Below are positions 8,281-15,877 of a stretch of DNA of 34,811 nt, one piece after another. The DNA comes from an uncultured Thermoguttaceae bacterium (GTDB taxonomy: Bacteria; Planctomycetota; Planctomycetia; Pirellulales; Thermoguttaceae). Location of the stretch: positions 1 to 34,811 of the forward strand of contig CALIRO010000021.1 in the NCBI GenBank assembly GCA_938042245.1. Direction: 5' to 3'. The notes beneath the pieces were generated by a model, which was given only the letters and a program-made list of their open reading frames with translations, had not been told where the DNA came from and made no database searches. Positions within the stretch are counted from its first letter, which is position 1, and the number at the start of each line of letters is the position of its first letter. Made by a program: the position numbers and the translations under genes.

Positions 8281-9109
8281 ACTACCACCTCCTTTTTGTT
8301 AACGTTGCCCCAACCCACCAGTTCCGTTTGGTTTCTGGATCCGTTACGCTTTTTTCTTGGCAAGGGTTCGTTTCTAAGAGAAGGGTTATCCCTGCCCCGA
8401 CTTGTTTTTCCTTTATTTCCTAAATTATTTAAATTACCTAAGTTACCAAATCTCAGGAGTTTGCTCAGTTTCCCGGCCCCGCTGAGTGTTCAGCAGACAC
8501 AGTTCAGAAGATATTAGTTGCCGAGAGTAAGAAAATGTTACACCGTGGACTATTCTGGTAACAGTCTAGATAATTTAGGTAAAATATAGAAAATATAGAG
8601 TTTAGTAAAACTGGTGGTGTCCAGCTTTTGTCCCACAATTCGGGGAAAAGTAAAAAAGCGAAATGAGCAGTTCGGGGAAATAATAAGCAATAGCCTTCCC
8701 GCAGATTCCTCCTTAAGGTGGAATCAAATACTTCTAAAGTACGGATCTAGCCGAAAGAACCGCATCTTGTGGTTTGGCACTTAGGACTTGTAGCTTACTC
8801 TGTTAAAACGGAGTTGTACAGACGGAGTGGCCAGCCAAAGGAGCAAAATGATCAGCGTCTATCACAGGATGGAGGGTACATTTCTGACTCATAGAGGAGG
8901 CTACGGGGGTGAGCGGCTAACAGAGGAATAGTACGTAACGTAGGTCTGTGCAGATGGGGAGGTACCGTCTAACAGAGGCTGTTACTTCCTGAGTGTCTCT
9001 GATAGCGGCTGATTCCGAGGAGGCCCTATTCGGGGTTTTACGGGAAAAAGGTACCATCGGAAGGATAGTAGGGAGAACGGGTGGAGATTTTTCAGAAGGG
9101 GACTCGTCG
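8281..9109. other. Divergent 829-bp spacer between degP and the M24 peptidase gene
   Basis: No gene is supported. The middle part is AT-rich (8400-8620), includes the direct repeat AAAATATAG-AAAATATAG near 8582-8600, and must hold promoters for both flanking genes. On the minus strand TTGGTA-N16-TAATTT (about 8420-8450) is one weak candidate for degP. From 8800 to 8985 there are more copies of the CTGTTA/TAACAG/GTCTGT motifs, including the perfect palindrome TAACAG-AGG-CTGTTA at 8970-8984. An in-frame upstream ATG at 8993 for the peptidase was not used, because the extra 39 residues are unlike the family. Confidence 0.4.
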
Positions 9110-10210
9110 ATGGATTATGCAGGCCGTCGGGAGCGGCTGCGGCGGTTATTGCGCCGGCAGAACTTGGAAGGGCTTTTGGTTACGGATCGGCTCAATGTGA
9201 CCTATCTAAGTGGGTTTACGGGGGATGATAGCTTTTTGTTTATATGGACAAACGGGCAATTGCTCCTCACCGATACCCGATTCACTCAGCAAGCCGAGGA
9301 GGAATGCCCGGAACTTGACATATGGGTTCGGCCGGTGGGGGGAACAATGGTTGATGGAGTGCGTCGAGCGGCCCGTTCGGCTAAAGTGGGCCGTCTGGGC
9401 ATCGAGGCGGAAAACATTTCGGTGGGATTTTTTGATCGGCTTTCAGCGCGACTGGCTCGGGTGGAACTGGCCAAAACCACTGGGTTGGTCGAACAATTGC
9501 GCCAGATCAAGGAGCCGGAAGAACTGGACCGGATTCGACAGGCTGTTTGGCAGGCGGAGCGGGCCTTGAAGGCCGTGTGGGCTGCTTTGCGATGGGAAAA
9601 GACGGAGCGGGAGCTGGCCAATGAATTAGAGATGCATCTTCGGCAGTTTGGAGCTTCTGGGAGCAGTTTTCCGCCGATCGTGGCTTCTGGAACAAGGGCT
9701 GCTTTGCCGCATGCCAGGCCGAGCTGTAGGCCGATCGGCTCGGGCCGACTCCTTTTGGTCGATTGGGGGGCCAATGAAGGACTTTATCAGAGTGACTTGA
9801 CCCGCACGTTCCTACTGGGTAGAATCACCGCCAAATTATGCCGGTTGTACGAGGTGGTCTATCAGGCCCAGCAGAAGGCGATTCAAGCGATTCGACCTGG
9901 GGTGTCGGCGGAGCAGGTGGATGGGGCGGCCCGGCAAGTAATTGCCCAGGCCGGCTGGGGCAAACGCTTTGGCCATGGCCTGGGCCATGGGATTGGGTTA
10001 GCGGTACACGAAGGCCCGCGGTTAGGCCCGGCTCGACGGAATCAGCCCAATTGTCTGCTTCAGCCCGGAATGGTGGTTACGGTGGAACCGGGGGTGTATC
10101 TGCCCGGCTTCGGCGGAGTACGCATTGAAGATGTCGTGCTGGTAACCCGTACCGGGCACGAAGTGCTCAGCAGTTTGCCGAAAACGTTCGAGCAGATGAT
10201 CTTGGAATAA
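9110..10210 (+). CDS. M24 metallopeptidase (Xaa-Pro aminopeptidase/dipeptidase type)
   Basis: This is a cytoplasmic di-metal peptidase that cleaves X-Pro bonds. The start at 9110 follows AAGGGGA by 7 nt and gives 366 aa, the usual length. Residues 1-125 form the creatinase-N domain ([21 protein letters not shown]). Residues 130-360 form the pita-bread catalytic domain. All five metal ligands are present: Asp218 (LLVDWGA), Asp229 (YQSDLTRTF), His293 ([15 protein letters not shown]), Glu326 (VTVEPGVY) and Glu340 (VRIEDV). The M24 peptidase gene commonly sits just before accB-accC, often with efp between. Here efp is absent and the 260-bp gap holds a dispersed repeat. pepP and pepQ cannot be told apart by eye. 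Confidence 0.93.
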   Translation: MDYAGRRERLRRLLRRQNLEGLLVTDRLNVTYLSGFTGDDSFLFIWTNGQLLLTDTRFTQQAEEECPELDIWVRPVGGTMVDGVRRAARSAKVGRLGIEAENISVGFFDRLSARLARVELAKTTGLVEQLRQIKEPEELDRIRQAVWQAERALKAVWAALRWEKTERELANELEMHLRQFGASGSSFPPIVASGTRAALPHARPSCRPIGSGRLLLVDWGANEGLYQSDLTRTFLLGRITAKLCRLYEVVYQAQQKAIQAIRPGVSAEQVDGAARQVIAQAGWGKRFGHGLGHGIGLAVHEGPRLGPARRNQPNCLLQPGMVVTVEPGVYLPGFGGVRIEDVVLVTRTGHEVLSSLPKTFEQMILE

Positions 10211-10217
10211 ATCAGTC

Positions 10218-10325
10218 CTCCAGGGGTACAAGCTGTCCATGCGCTACAACCAGAAAGCCGGCGTTTTCGATGGGTTTAGCAGTTGGGGCTATCCTTCTTT
10301 TCGGGAGGACGGCTATCGAAAGGCG
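10218..10325 (+). repeat. ~105-bp dispersed repeat, copy A (inverted partner beyond accC)
   Basis: The sequence starting CTCCAGGGGTACAAGCTGTC and running to about 10325 recurs in inverted orientation at 12558-12666. I count about 13 differences over 106 bases. One frame is open through both copies (reading [15 protein letters not shown] here and GYKLSMRCNQKAGVF there), with about half the differences at third positions. In this copy the frame continues to a TAA at about 10401. It lies in the gap between the peptidase gene and accB, where efp is often found in other bacteria. Confidence 0.7.
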
Positions 10326-10470
10326 AACGGGAAGCAACCGGGGGTGTTGTTCATTTGGAGGAAGGATTTCGAGGAAGGAAGTGTGTTCCGAAGTAGCAAG
10401 TAAGAGCTTGCCCAACGGCTGGGCCGCCCTTACCGAGGGCGCTGGAAGCGAGGGGTTAGGGAGAGTGTGT

Positions 10471-10971
10471 ATGTCCGGTTCAGAAGTTCCGGAAGATGTA
10501 TTTGATTTGCGGCGGATTCACCGCTTGGTGCGGTTGATGGAAAAGCACGAGGTGCAGGAGATCGAACTGCGTCAGGGGCAGGTGCGGATACGGATTCGGC
10601 GTGGGGGTGGGGCAGCGGGGCCGTTGCCGAGCAGTCTAGCTCCGTCGATCGTCTCGGCAGTTCCGGCGCCTGGGTCGGCGCCTGCGCCAGTGTCGGGCGT
10701 GCCAAGTGAGGCGAAGCCTTCCGAACCCTATGTCTATATCAAAAGCCCGATGGTGGGTACCTTCTATGCCGCTCCCAGCCCGGATACGGACCCCTATGTC
10801 CAGCCGGGGGATTTGGTCGGGCCGGACACCATCGTCTGTATTGTGGAAGCGATGAAAGTCTTTAATGAGATTCCGGCGGAGGTGTCCGGCCGGATCGTGG
10901 CGGTGCTGGTGGAAAATGGGGCGCCGGTGGAGTATGGGCAACCGTTATTTAAGGTGGAGCCAATCTCGTAG
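10471..10971 (+). CDS. accB: Biotin carboxyl carrier protein of acetyl-CoA carboxylase
   Basis: AccB carries the biotin that shuttles CO2 from biotin carboxylase to carboxyltransferase in the first step of fatty-acid synthesis. I use the ATG at 10471, giving 166 aa that begin [20 protein letters not shown], the usual AccB amphipathic start. Residues 45-85 are the typical Ala/Pro flexible linker. Residues 87-166 form the biotinyl domain, with biotinylated Lys129 in [10 protein letters not shown]. The motif [14 protein letters not shown] and the thumb-like segment are present. A longer in-frame reading from 10270 would run through the dispersed repeat and is rejected. The ribosome site is weak (AGGGAGAG). 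accC starts 9 bp after the stop, so the two form an operon. No accA or accD is in the window. Confidence 0.95.
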   Translation: MSGSEVPEDVFDLRRIHRLVRLMEKHEVQEIELRQGQVRIRIRRGGGAAGPLPSSLAPSIVSAVPAPGSAPAPVSGVPSEAKPSEPYVYIKSPMVGTFYAAPSPDTDPYVQPGDLVGPDTIVCIVEAMKVFNEIPAEVSGRIVAVLVENGAPVEYGQPLFKVEPIS

Positions 10972-10980
10972 AATAAACAT

Positions 10981-12330
10981 ATGTTCCAGCGCATTTTAGT
11001 AGCCAATCGAGGCGAAATCGCCCTACGGATTCTGCGAGCCTGTCGGGAACTGGGTATCGAAACGGTGGCCGTCTTTAGCGAAGCAGACCGAGGGGCCGCC
11101 TATTTGGAATTGGCCGATGAAACCTATTGCATCGGCCCCGCCAAACCCTCGGAAAGTTATCTGCGGATCGACCGGATCATTAGCGCTGCCGAAATTGGCA
11201 ATGTGCAGGCGATTCATCCTGGGTATGGCTTTTTGGCCGAGAACGCTCATTTTGCGGATGTCTGCCGGAGTTGTAACATCGAGTTTATAGGGCCTTCGAC
11301 CGAGTCGATGCAGCTTTTGGGGGATAAAAACTCAGCCCGGCAGGTGGCCCAAAAGGTAGGGGTGCCGGTGGTGCCCGGCAGTGAGGGCCTAGTGCGGGAT
11401 GAGGCGGAGGCGGTGCGGATTGCCCATCAGATAGGTTTTCCCGTATTGATCAAGGCGGCGGCAGGCGGAGGGGGCCGCGGCATGCGCCTGGCCCTGAATG
11501 ACCTGGCGCTGAAATCTGCCTTCCAACAGGCGCGGGCAGAAGCGGAGGCGGCATTCGGCTCCGGAGATCTATATATTGAAAAGTACATTGAACACCCCCG
11601 CCATGTGGAAGTGCAGATCTTGGGGGATCACTATGGAAACTTTGTGCATCTATGGGAGCGGGATTGCACCATTCAGCGTCGGCATCAGAAACTGATCGAA
11701 GAGAGTCCTTCGCCGGTGCTTCGGCCCCCGGTGCGGCAGGCGATTTGCGAGGCGGCCGTACGTCTGGCCAAAGCCGCCGGCTACACCAACGCCGGCACCG
11801 TCGAATTCCTGGTCGATCAGGAGCAAAACTTCTATTTCATGGAGGTGAATACACGAATCCAAGTGGAACATCCGGTTACGGAAATGGTAACAGGCATCGA
11901 TCTGATTAAGGCGCAGATCCGCATTGCCGCCGGCCAGCCGCTCCCCTTCCGCCAAGAAGACATTCAGCCCCGAGGCGTGGCCATCGAATGCCGAATTAAC
12001 GCCGAAGATCCAAAACGGAACTTCCGTCCAACGGCGGGCAAGATCGAACAATTGATCGTGCCAGGCGGCTTCGGCGTGCGATTCGACAGCCACGTCCATG
12101 CTGGCTACACGGTGCCGCCGCACTATGATTCGATGATCGGCAAGCTGATCGTCCATCAGCCTACGCGCCAAGAGGCCATCGCCTGTATGCGCCGGGCCTT
12201 GCAAGAGCTGCGCATCCAAGGGATCCCCACCACCGTGCCGCTCCACCTGCAAATCCTAAGCCACCCAGCCTTCGTCTCCGCGGAAGTAGATACCACCTTT
12301 GTGGAACGTACCTGGCCTACAGAAGCATAA
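10981..12330 (+). CDS. accC: Acetyl-CoA carboxylase biotin carboxylase subunit
   Basis: AccC uses ATP and bicarbonate to carboxylate the biotin on AccB. The 449-aa product has the full family layout: N-terminal pre-ATP-grasp domain ([29 protein letters not shown]), ATP-grasp domain with the Gly-rich loop [12 protein letters not shown] at about 158-169, [11 protein letters not shown], the catalytic segment [15 protein letters not shown], and the C-terminal domain ([24 protein letters not shown]). No key motif is missing. It follows accB by 9 bp. Downstream lies 660 bp of repeat-rich DNA without an obvious terminator. Pyruvate or propionyl carboxylase subunits share this fold, but position after accB favours AccC. 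Confidence 0.97.
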   Translation: MFQRILVANRGEIALRILRACRELGIETVAVFSEADRGAAYLELADETYCIGPAKPSESYLRIDRIISAAEIGNVQAIHPGYGFLAENAHFADVCRSCNIEFIGPSTESMQLLGDKNSARQVAQKVGVPVVPGSEGLVRDEAEAVRIAHQIGFPVLIKAAAGGGGRGMRLALNDLALKSAFQQARAEAEAAFGSGDLYIEKYIEHPRHVEVQILGDHYGNFVHLWERDCTIQRRHQKLIEESPSPVLRPPVRQAICEAAVRLAKAAGYTNAGTVEFLVDQEQNFYFMEVNTRIQVEHPVTEMVTGIDLIKAQIRIAAGQPLPFRQEDIQPRGVAIECRINAEDPKRNFRPTAGKIEQLIVPGGFGVRFDSHVHAGYTVPPHYDSMIGKLIVHQPTRQEAIACMRRALQELRIQGIPTTVPLHLQILSHPAFVSAEVDTTFVERTWPTEA

Positions 12331-12388
12331 CCGCCGCCTCCGCCCAGCTGCGTTGCTCCCCCAAACAAGGCCTCAACGGACACTGCCG

Positions 12389-12495
12389 ATTTCCCCCGAA
12401 GAACACCCCGTAGGGCAGGAATTTCCCCCGAAGAACACAAAGAACCCCCAGAAGCACTTTGTATCTTCTCTTGGTGTTCTTCGTGTTCTTGGTGT
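12389..12495. repeat. Hairpin repeat built from GAACAC-AAAGAAC units
   Basis: ATTTCCCCCGAAGAACAC occurs at 12389-12406 and 12421-12438. The second copy opens a left arm (GAAGAACACAAAGAACC) that pairs with the right arm at 12464-12495 (CTTGGTGTTCTTCGTGTTC). This resembles the short-period AAGAACACC-type repeats scattered in many environmental bacterial genomes, often misread as NTKNTK-type proteins. It would form a long hairpin in RNA or single-stranded DNA. Confidence 0.6.
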
Positions 12496-12534
12496 GAAAG
12501 TTCCTCTCTAGGCCCCTTTGAAGGTAAGAAATCT

Positions 12535-12706
12535 CACACCAAGAGCACAAAGAAAAATCGTCTTTCTATGGTCATCCTCCCGAAATGAACAATAGCCCCA
12601 ACTGCTAAACCCCTCGAAAACCCCGGCTTTCTGGTTGCAGCGCATGGACAGTTTGTACCCCTGCAGGTACGAAAATTCTCTTTGCGTCCTTTGTGTTCTC
12701 TGGGGG
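12535..12706. repeat. Composite repeat: hairpin arms around an inverted copy of the ~105-bp repeat
   Basis: The left arm (12535-12556, ACACCAAGAGCACAAAGAAAA) and the right arm (12678-12706, CTTTGTGTTCTCTGG) are complementary. They enclose copy B of the ~105-bp repeat (12558-12666, reverse orientation to 10218-10325). Only 1 nt separates the left arm from copy B and 11 nt separate the right arm from it, so the three parts look like one composite unit. Copy A lacks such arms. No transposase is present. Confidence 0.6.
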
Positions 12707-12835
12707 GCGATTTTTTGGCTGCGATGGCCTCTTAGGCGGAGGCTGCAGAAGGGGCCGATTAGGAGAGACTCGTTGGATGGGATTGGAGGGTTTGCTAGGT
12801 TGTTACCTTTTGGGGGAAATTTTCTAAACCACGTC

Positions 12836-12930
12836 CGTCGAGTAAAGTAAGGTCCTGTTTTTTTAGGGACAATGCCCCCCACGTGTTATCCCCGCGAAAG
12901 GGGGAATCCAGCAAGCCAACATCCTTCGAA
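12836..12930. repeat. REP-like element, copy 1
   Basis: It begins CCGTCGAGTAAAGTAAGGTC, continues with a T-run and ends with CCCCGCGAAAGGGGGAATCC. The second half is the common REP-type core ATTCCCGCGAAAGCGGGAATCCAG with a few changes. Related elements lie at 13973-14050, 24460-24635 and 26200-26385. REP elements are usually spread by a RAYT transposase, which is not in the window. Confidence 0.6.
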
Positions 12931-12996
12931 AGACCTGGAGTCCTTCTTGGGCAGAAATGCCTTTGATGCGCCATGGGGCGGAACGGTTACCATTTT

Positions 12997-13905
12997 CTAA
13001 GGACCGGGCGGCGCGGAGGGAGGTTGGGAATCAGTGGGCTGGAGTTTTTGTGAAAAACGCTTTTGGAATTTTTGGAGTTTCGGGGCGATGACAGCCTGGC
13101 AATAGGGCTGGTTAGGATTTTGGCGGAAGTAGTTCTGGTGATAGTCTTCGGCTGGATAGAAAGCCTCGAAAGGAACGATTTCTGTTACAATGGGAGCGGA
13201 AAACTGGCCGGAGTGTTCCAATCGTTGTTTGATTCGGAGGGCGGCTGACCGTTGTTCTGGGCTGTGATAGAGGATAATGGAGCGGTATTGGGGGCCGACG
13301 TCGGGGCCTTGCCGATTGGGCGTAGTAGGGTCATGGACGGCAAAGAAGATCTCTACGAGTTCCTCGTAGGAGATTTCCTGGGGATCGAAAAGGATTTGGA
13401 TGACCTCGGCATGACCTGTGGTTCCAGTGCAAACTTGTTTATAAGTGGGATTTTTAACCCATCCACCGCTATAGCCGCTGGTTACCTTTCGGACGCCGCG
13501 AAGCTGTTGGAAGATGGCTTCCAAGCACCAGAAGCAACCGCCGCCGAAAGTGGCTATTTGTAACCGAGAGGAGGGCAGGGCCTTGGCCGACTCAGGGGAA
13601 GAGGCAGCGCCCAACCCCAATGGCCCGCCTCCGGAATCGCATGCGGTAGAGTGGTTCAGAAAACTAGCCGCCTCTTTTTCGAAGGGTGAAGGTCCCGAGG
13701 CCGTCTGGGCCCAATCTGCTTCTTGGCCGCCGTCGGAACAGCCGGAAGGAGATTGCTTATCTAGAGAGTGTTCCTCCCCTGAACAGTTTGGCGGAACCGC
13801 CGGTTCTCGAGGAATGCCAGCTTGCATTCCATCTCCTTTCAACATCGTCAGCAGCAAAACGCCAAATACACCTCCCCTAAGGAGTTTTTGGAGCCAAGGC
13901 ATCAT
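12997..13905 (-). CDS. msrA: Exported peptide-methionine (S)-S-oxide reductase
   Basis: MsrA reduces methionine-S-sulfoxide in oxidised proteins. The 302-aa product is longer than the usual 160-220 aa. Residues 1-30 form a signal peptide (LLRGGVFGVLLLTMLKGDGMQAG), so this form acts outside the cytoplasm. Residues 31-112 are a Ser/Pro/Gly-rich disordered linker. The MsrA domain covers about 114-285, with catalytic Cys124 in FGGGCFWCLEAIF, plus SGYSGG, TGHAEV, DPTTPNRQGPDVG.QYRS, YPAEDYHQNYF and PYCQAVIAPKL. The tail is Pro-rich. GAGAGG lies 8 nt before the ATG. It is the last gene of a minus-strand run of envelope proteins. An exported form needs an electron donor across the membrane; none is encoded here. 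Confidence 0.95.
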   Translation of the reverse strand: MMPWLQKLLRGGVFGVLLLTMLKGDGMQAGIPREPAVPPNCSGEEHSLDKQSPSGCSDGGQEADWAQTASGPSPFEKEAASFLNHSTACDSGGGPLGLGAASSPESAKALPSSRLQIATFGGGCFWCLEAIFQQLRGVRKVTSGYSGGWVKNPTYKQVCTGTTGHAEVIQILFDPQEISYEELVEIFFAVHDPTTPNRQGPDVGPQYRSIILYHSPEQRSAALRIKQRLEHSGQFSAPIVTEIVPFEAFYPAEDYHQNYFRQNPNQPYCQAVIAPKLQKFQKRFSQKLQPTDSQPPSAPPGP

Positions 13906-13972
13906 CGGCTGATCCTCTCCGAAGGGGCAGAAGAGTTCTTTTTAGTAACAATGCAGCGCCGTGGAGCCTCTT

Positions 13973-14050
13973 GTTGACATCCCCGGGAAAGCCCACGATC
14001 CAGGAAAACCGGCCCCCCATTCTGGCATCCCGCTTCCACGGGAATGACAG
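13973..14050. repeat. REPIN: two REP-like arms head to head
   Basis: The left arm (13974-14008: TGACATCCCCGGGAAAGCCC and on to ATCCAGG) and the right arm (14019-14050: CATCCCGCTTCCACGGGAAT and GACA) are imperfect reverse complements about 10 bp apart. This is the paired arrangement called REPIN. A preceding TTTTTAGTAACAATGC (13940-13955) matches the lead-in of the element at 12836. It sits between msrA and the 480-aa secreted-protein gene. Confidence 0.65.
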
Positions 14051-14149
14051 GCTGCCGTCTTTGCCGAACAAAGCACCAAACCCACTCCAAGCGGGGGTCA
14101 CGGTACTTTTTTATATTTTATCGGATGGGGCAAGCCGAGGCGTAGGAAA

Positions 14150-15592
14150 TTACGGTTTGGCCTGGGGGGTGGGGCTGGTACCATCCGGTGCCTGTTTAGC
14201 CTGGAGCAGTTTGTGGGCCAATTCGCGCAGGAGGCGGTCGTCGGCATGTTGGGCCAAAAGTTGGCGAGCCTGCGTCCAAAGGGCTTCCAATTTCGGACGA
14301 AGTTCCGGATCGGCAGAAGAGAGTGTCTTTTCCTGTTCTGTAAGTTGAAGGGCCAGGCTATCGCGTTGTGCTCGGAGGGCCTCCAGTTCCTCCAGCAACT
14401 GGGCTGCCTCTTCTATCTGTCCTTTTTCCAGCCGTCGCTGAATCCGAGCCAATAGGATCTCCCGCTGAGCGACCAAATCCAATAGCGTCTCTTGAAACCC
14501 TCGGACAAATCCTTCGGCAGCCACTCGGGGAGTCTGGTTGGGTAAAAGCAGCCGAAGCCGCTCATGCAGTCCTGGCAGGACCGGCACCCGCGCCACCGGG
14601 ATCCCCCCGCAAGTAATCAAAAGCATCCGGAGCCCCTCCTTCCTGGCAGGAAGGAGCACCTGGCCGCGAAGGTCGGTTCGGCCCAGCCAGTGCAGCTCGG
14701 GCTGATCGGGCCGGTACGCGAAGAGTTCATATCCGACCAGGGGTTTGGACGGGTCTTTTTGGTCGGCCAGCATCAGGAGGGTGTGCCGGTCGGACGGCTC
14801 TACTGCCAGAGCGAGCAATTCAATTCGGCCTCGGCGTCGTTCGGCCAGGGGTGCTGGTAGCCCGGAATATACCCGACATTCCACTCCTTGGGGGCTCAGA
14901 CGCTGGGCGACCAGATAGGTCCAATCGAGCGGTTTAATGGAGAGGGGGTTGCCCTGGCGGTCGCTTTTGCGCAGCACAGGGCGGAAGACGGTGCCAGGCC
15001 CGATCCACTGGGGGGCTCCGGGCGGCCGGGGTAAGGCCATGCCTCGGGGCCGGAGCACCACTTGGCCTTGTTTGGGCCGATCAATACGCGCCACCGGACA
15101 AAAAGCCCCTATCAGCGTCTGCAACGCGGTGAGTCCCAGTTTAGCCGGTTGCACCACCACTGCCGATCGGACAGAGCCAAACAATTGGGTTCGGACATCC
15201 CACTGCCGAGCCTGGACCTGATAGGTCCCGCCGGCGGCTCGGACCACCAGAAAAAGGAACTTGTCTTCTCCTTGCCAGCCCGCCGGCAAATCCTCCTGGT
15301 GAAGGCTCTCCAAGTCCGCCAACATATTTCTTGCTAATACCGGCGGCGCTTTTACCGCCTCCATTTCCCATAATGCACCGATGTAGGTCTGGCATTGCCG
15401 GACCAAATGCTCAGCCAACTGATCGGCCAGATCGTCCGGCCAATCGGCGCTGGGTTCTACCGCCACCCACAGACGCACTCGATAAGGACTGACCTCCCAG
15501 ATCGTCTCCGCACTTAGCGACGGCCCAACCCTTAGGCACCAAAACCCGGCCATCAGCAGCCAAACCAGTGGCCCAAACCCCAACGGTCGCAT
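14150..15592 (-). CDS. Secreted protein of unknown function with C-terminal coiled coil
   Basis: I do not recognise this 480-aa protein. It has a signal peptide (MRPLGFGPLVWLLMAGFWCL, cleavage near LSAET). Residues 30-180 look like a compact alpha/beta domain (YRVRLWVAVEPSADWPDDLA). Residues 190-330 are beta-rich (GTVFRPVLRKSDRQG, GYELFAYRPDQPELHWLG). From about 355 to 465 it is strongly helical and charged (EILLARIQRRLEKGQIEEAA, then EELEALRAQRDSL), predicting a coiled coil, and it ends in a Pro/Thr tail. The second of two adjacent ATGs lies 6 nt after AGGGAGG. It follows the solute-binding-protein gene in the same direction after a 285-bp gap, and precedes msrA. The mix suggests a periplasmic partner of the upstream envelope proteins, which is inference. 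Confidence 0.75.
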   Translation of the reverse strand: MRPLGFGPLVWLLMAGFWCLRVGPSLSAETIWEVSPYRVRLWVAVEPSADWPDDLADQLAEHLVRQCQTYIGALWEMEAVKAPPVLARNMLADLESLHQEDLPAGWQGEDKFLFLVVRAAGGTYQVQARQWDVRTQLFGSVRSAVVVQPAKLGLTALQTLIGAFCPVARIDRPKQGQVVLRPRGMALPRPPGAPQWIGPGTVFRPVLRKSDRQGNPLSIKPLDWTYLVAQRLSPQGVECRVYSGLPAPLAERRRGRIELLALAVEPSDRHTLLMLADQKDPSKPLVGYELFAYRPDQPELHWLGRTDLRGQVLLPARKEGLRMLLITCGGIPVARVPVLPGLHERLRLLLPNQTPRVAAEGFVRGFQETLLDLVAQREILLARIQRRLEKGQIEEAAQLLEELEALRAQRDSLALQLTEQEKTLSSADPELRPKLEALWTQARQLLAQHADDRLLRELAHKLLQAKQAPDGTSPTPQAKP

Positions 15593-15825
15593 CATCTGCC
15601 TCCCTTTTGGCCAAGGGGGATATTACCATGTCGAATTAAAATTAGCTTTCCAGTGCGACGAATATCCCTCGCAGAGGGCCTGGTGGAAGTTTTTGAAGGT
15701 TCTGTTTGGGTAAAGCCTCTGAGGTGGACTTTTGCTATTTTAGGGCCGTCCCTCCAGAGGCAAGCTTCGAACCGATTGTACCTGTTGGACGGAGAACATT
15801 ATCTGAACCAAGGGAGGTTTCTGCA

Positions 15826-15868
15826 TAACTATCGGAAACAAAAGAAGTTATGGACATTAGCAAACGTC
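15826..15868 (-). repeat. 43-bp dispersed repeat, copy B
   Basis: It begins TAACTATCGGAAACAAAAG on the plus strand and ends CAAACGTC. It is the partner of 3641-3683. It begins 9 bp beyond the stop of the solute-binding-protein gene and about 235 bp before the start of the 480-aa protein gene. It could be part of that gene's upstream region or a 3' element. Confidence 0.45.
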
Positions 15869-15877
15869 CCGCTTAGC

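Larger units (their letters stand above)
12331..12996. other. 666-bp repeat-rich spacer after accC
   Basis: No gene is supported; the open frames here are products of repeats. In order it holds a 32-bp tandem duplication of ATTTCCCCCGAAGAACAC (12389 and 12421), a 30-bp-arm inverted repeat (12424-12495), a second pair of arms (12535-12556 and 12678-12706) enclosing copy B of the ~105-bp repeat, and a REP-like element (12836-12930). The left and right flanking genes converge here. Confidence 0.55.

Noticed and set aside
8993..9109. Upstream start for the M24 peptidase
   Set aside because: It adds 39 residues unlike the family, whereas the ATG at 9110 has a ribosome site and the usual N-terminus.
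10270..10470. Longer AccB reading from 10270
   Set aside because: It would run through the dispersed repeat; the usual AccB N-terminus begins at the ATG at 10471.
12424..12495. CRISPR-like regular repeats
   Set aside because: There are only two short direct copies and an inverted arm, with no spacers or cas genes.
12317..12882. Minus-strand open frames with repetitive NTKNTK- and RTQRTQ-type sequence
   Set aside because: They are translations of hairpin repeats and of the ~105-bp repeat, with no ribosome sites and no family likeness.
15608..15627. GGGGGATATTACC shared with 1574-1587
   Set aside because: A 13-bp match alone is too short to call a repeat in a 35-kb window with this composition.
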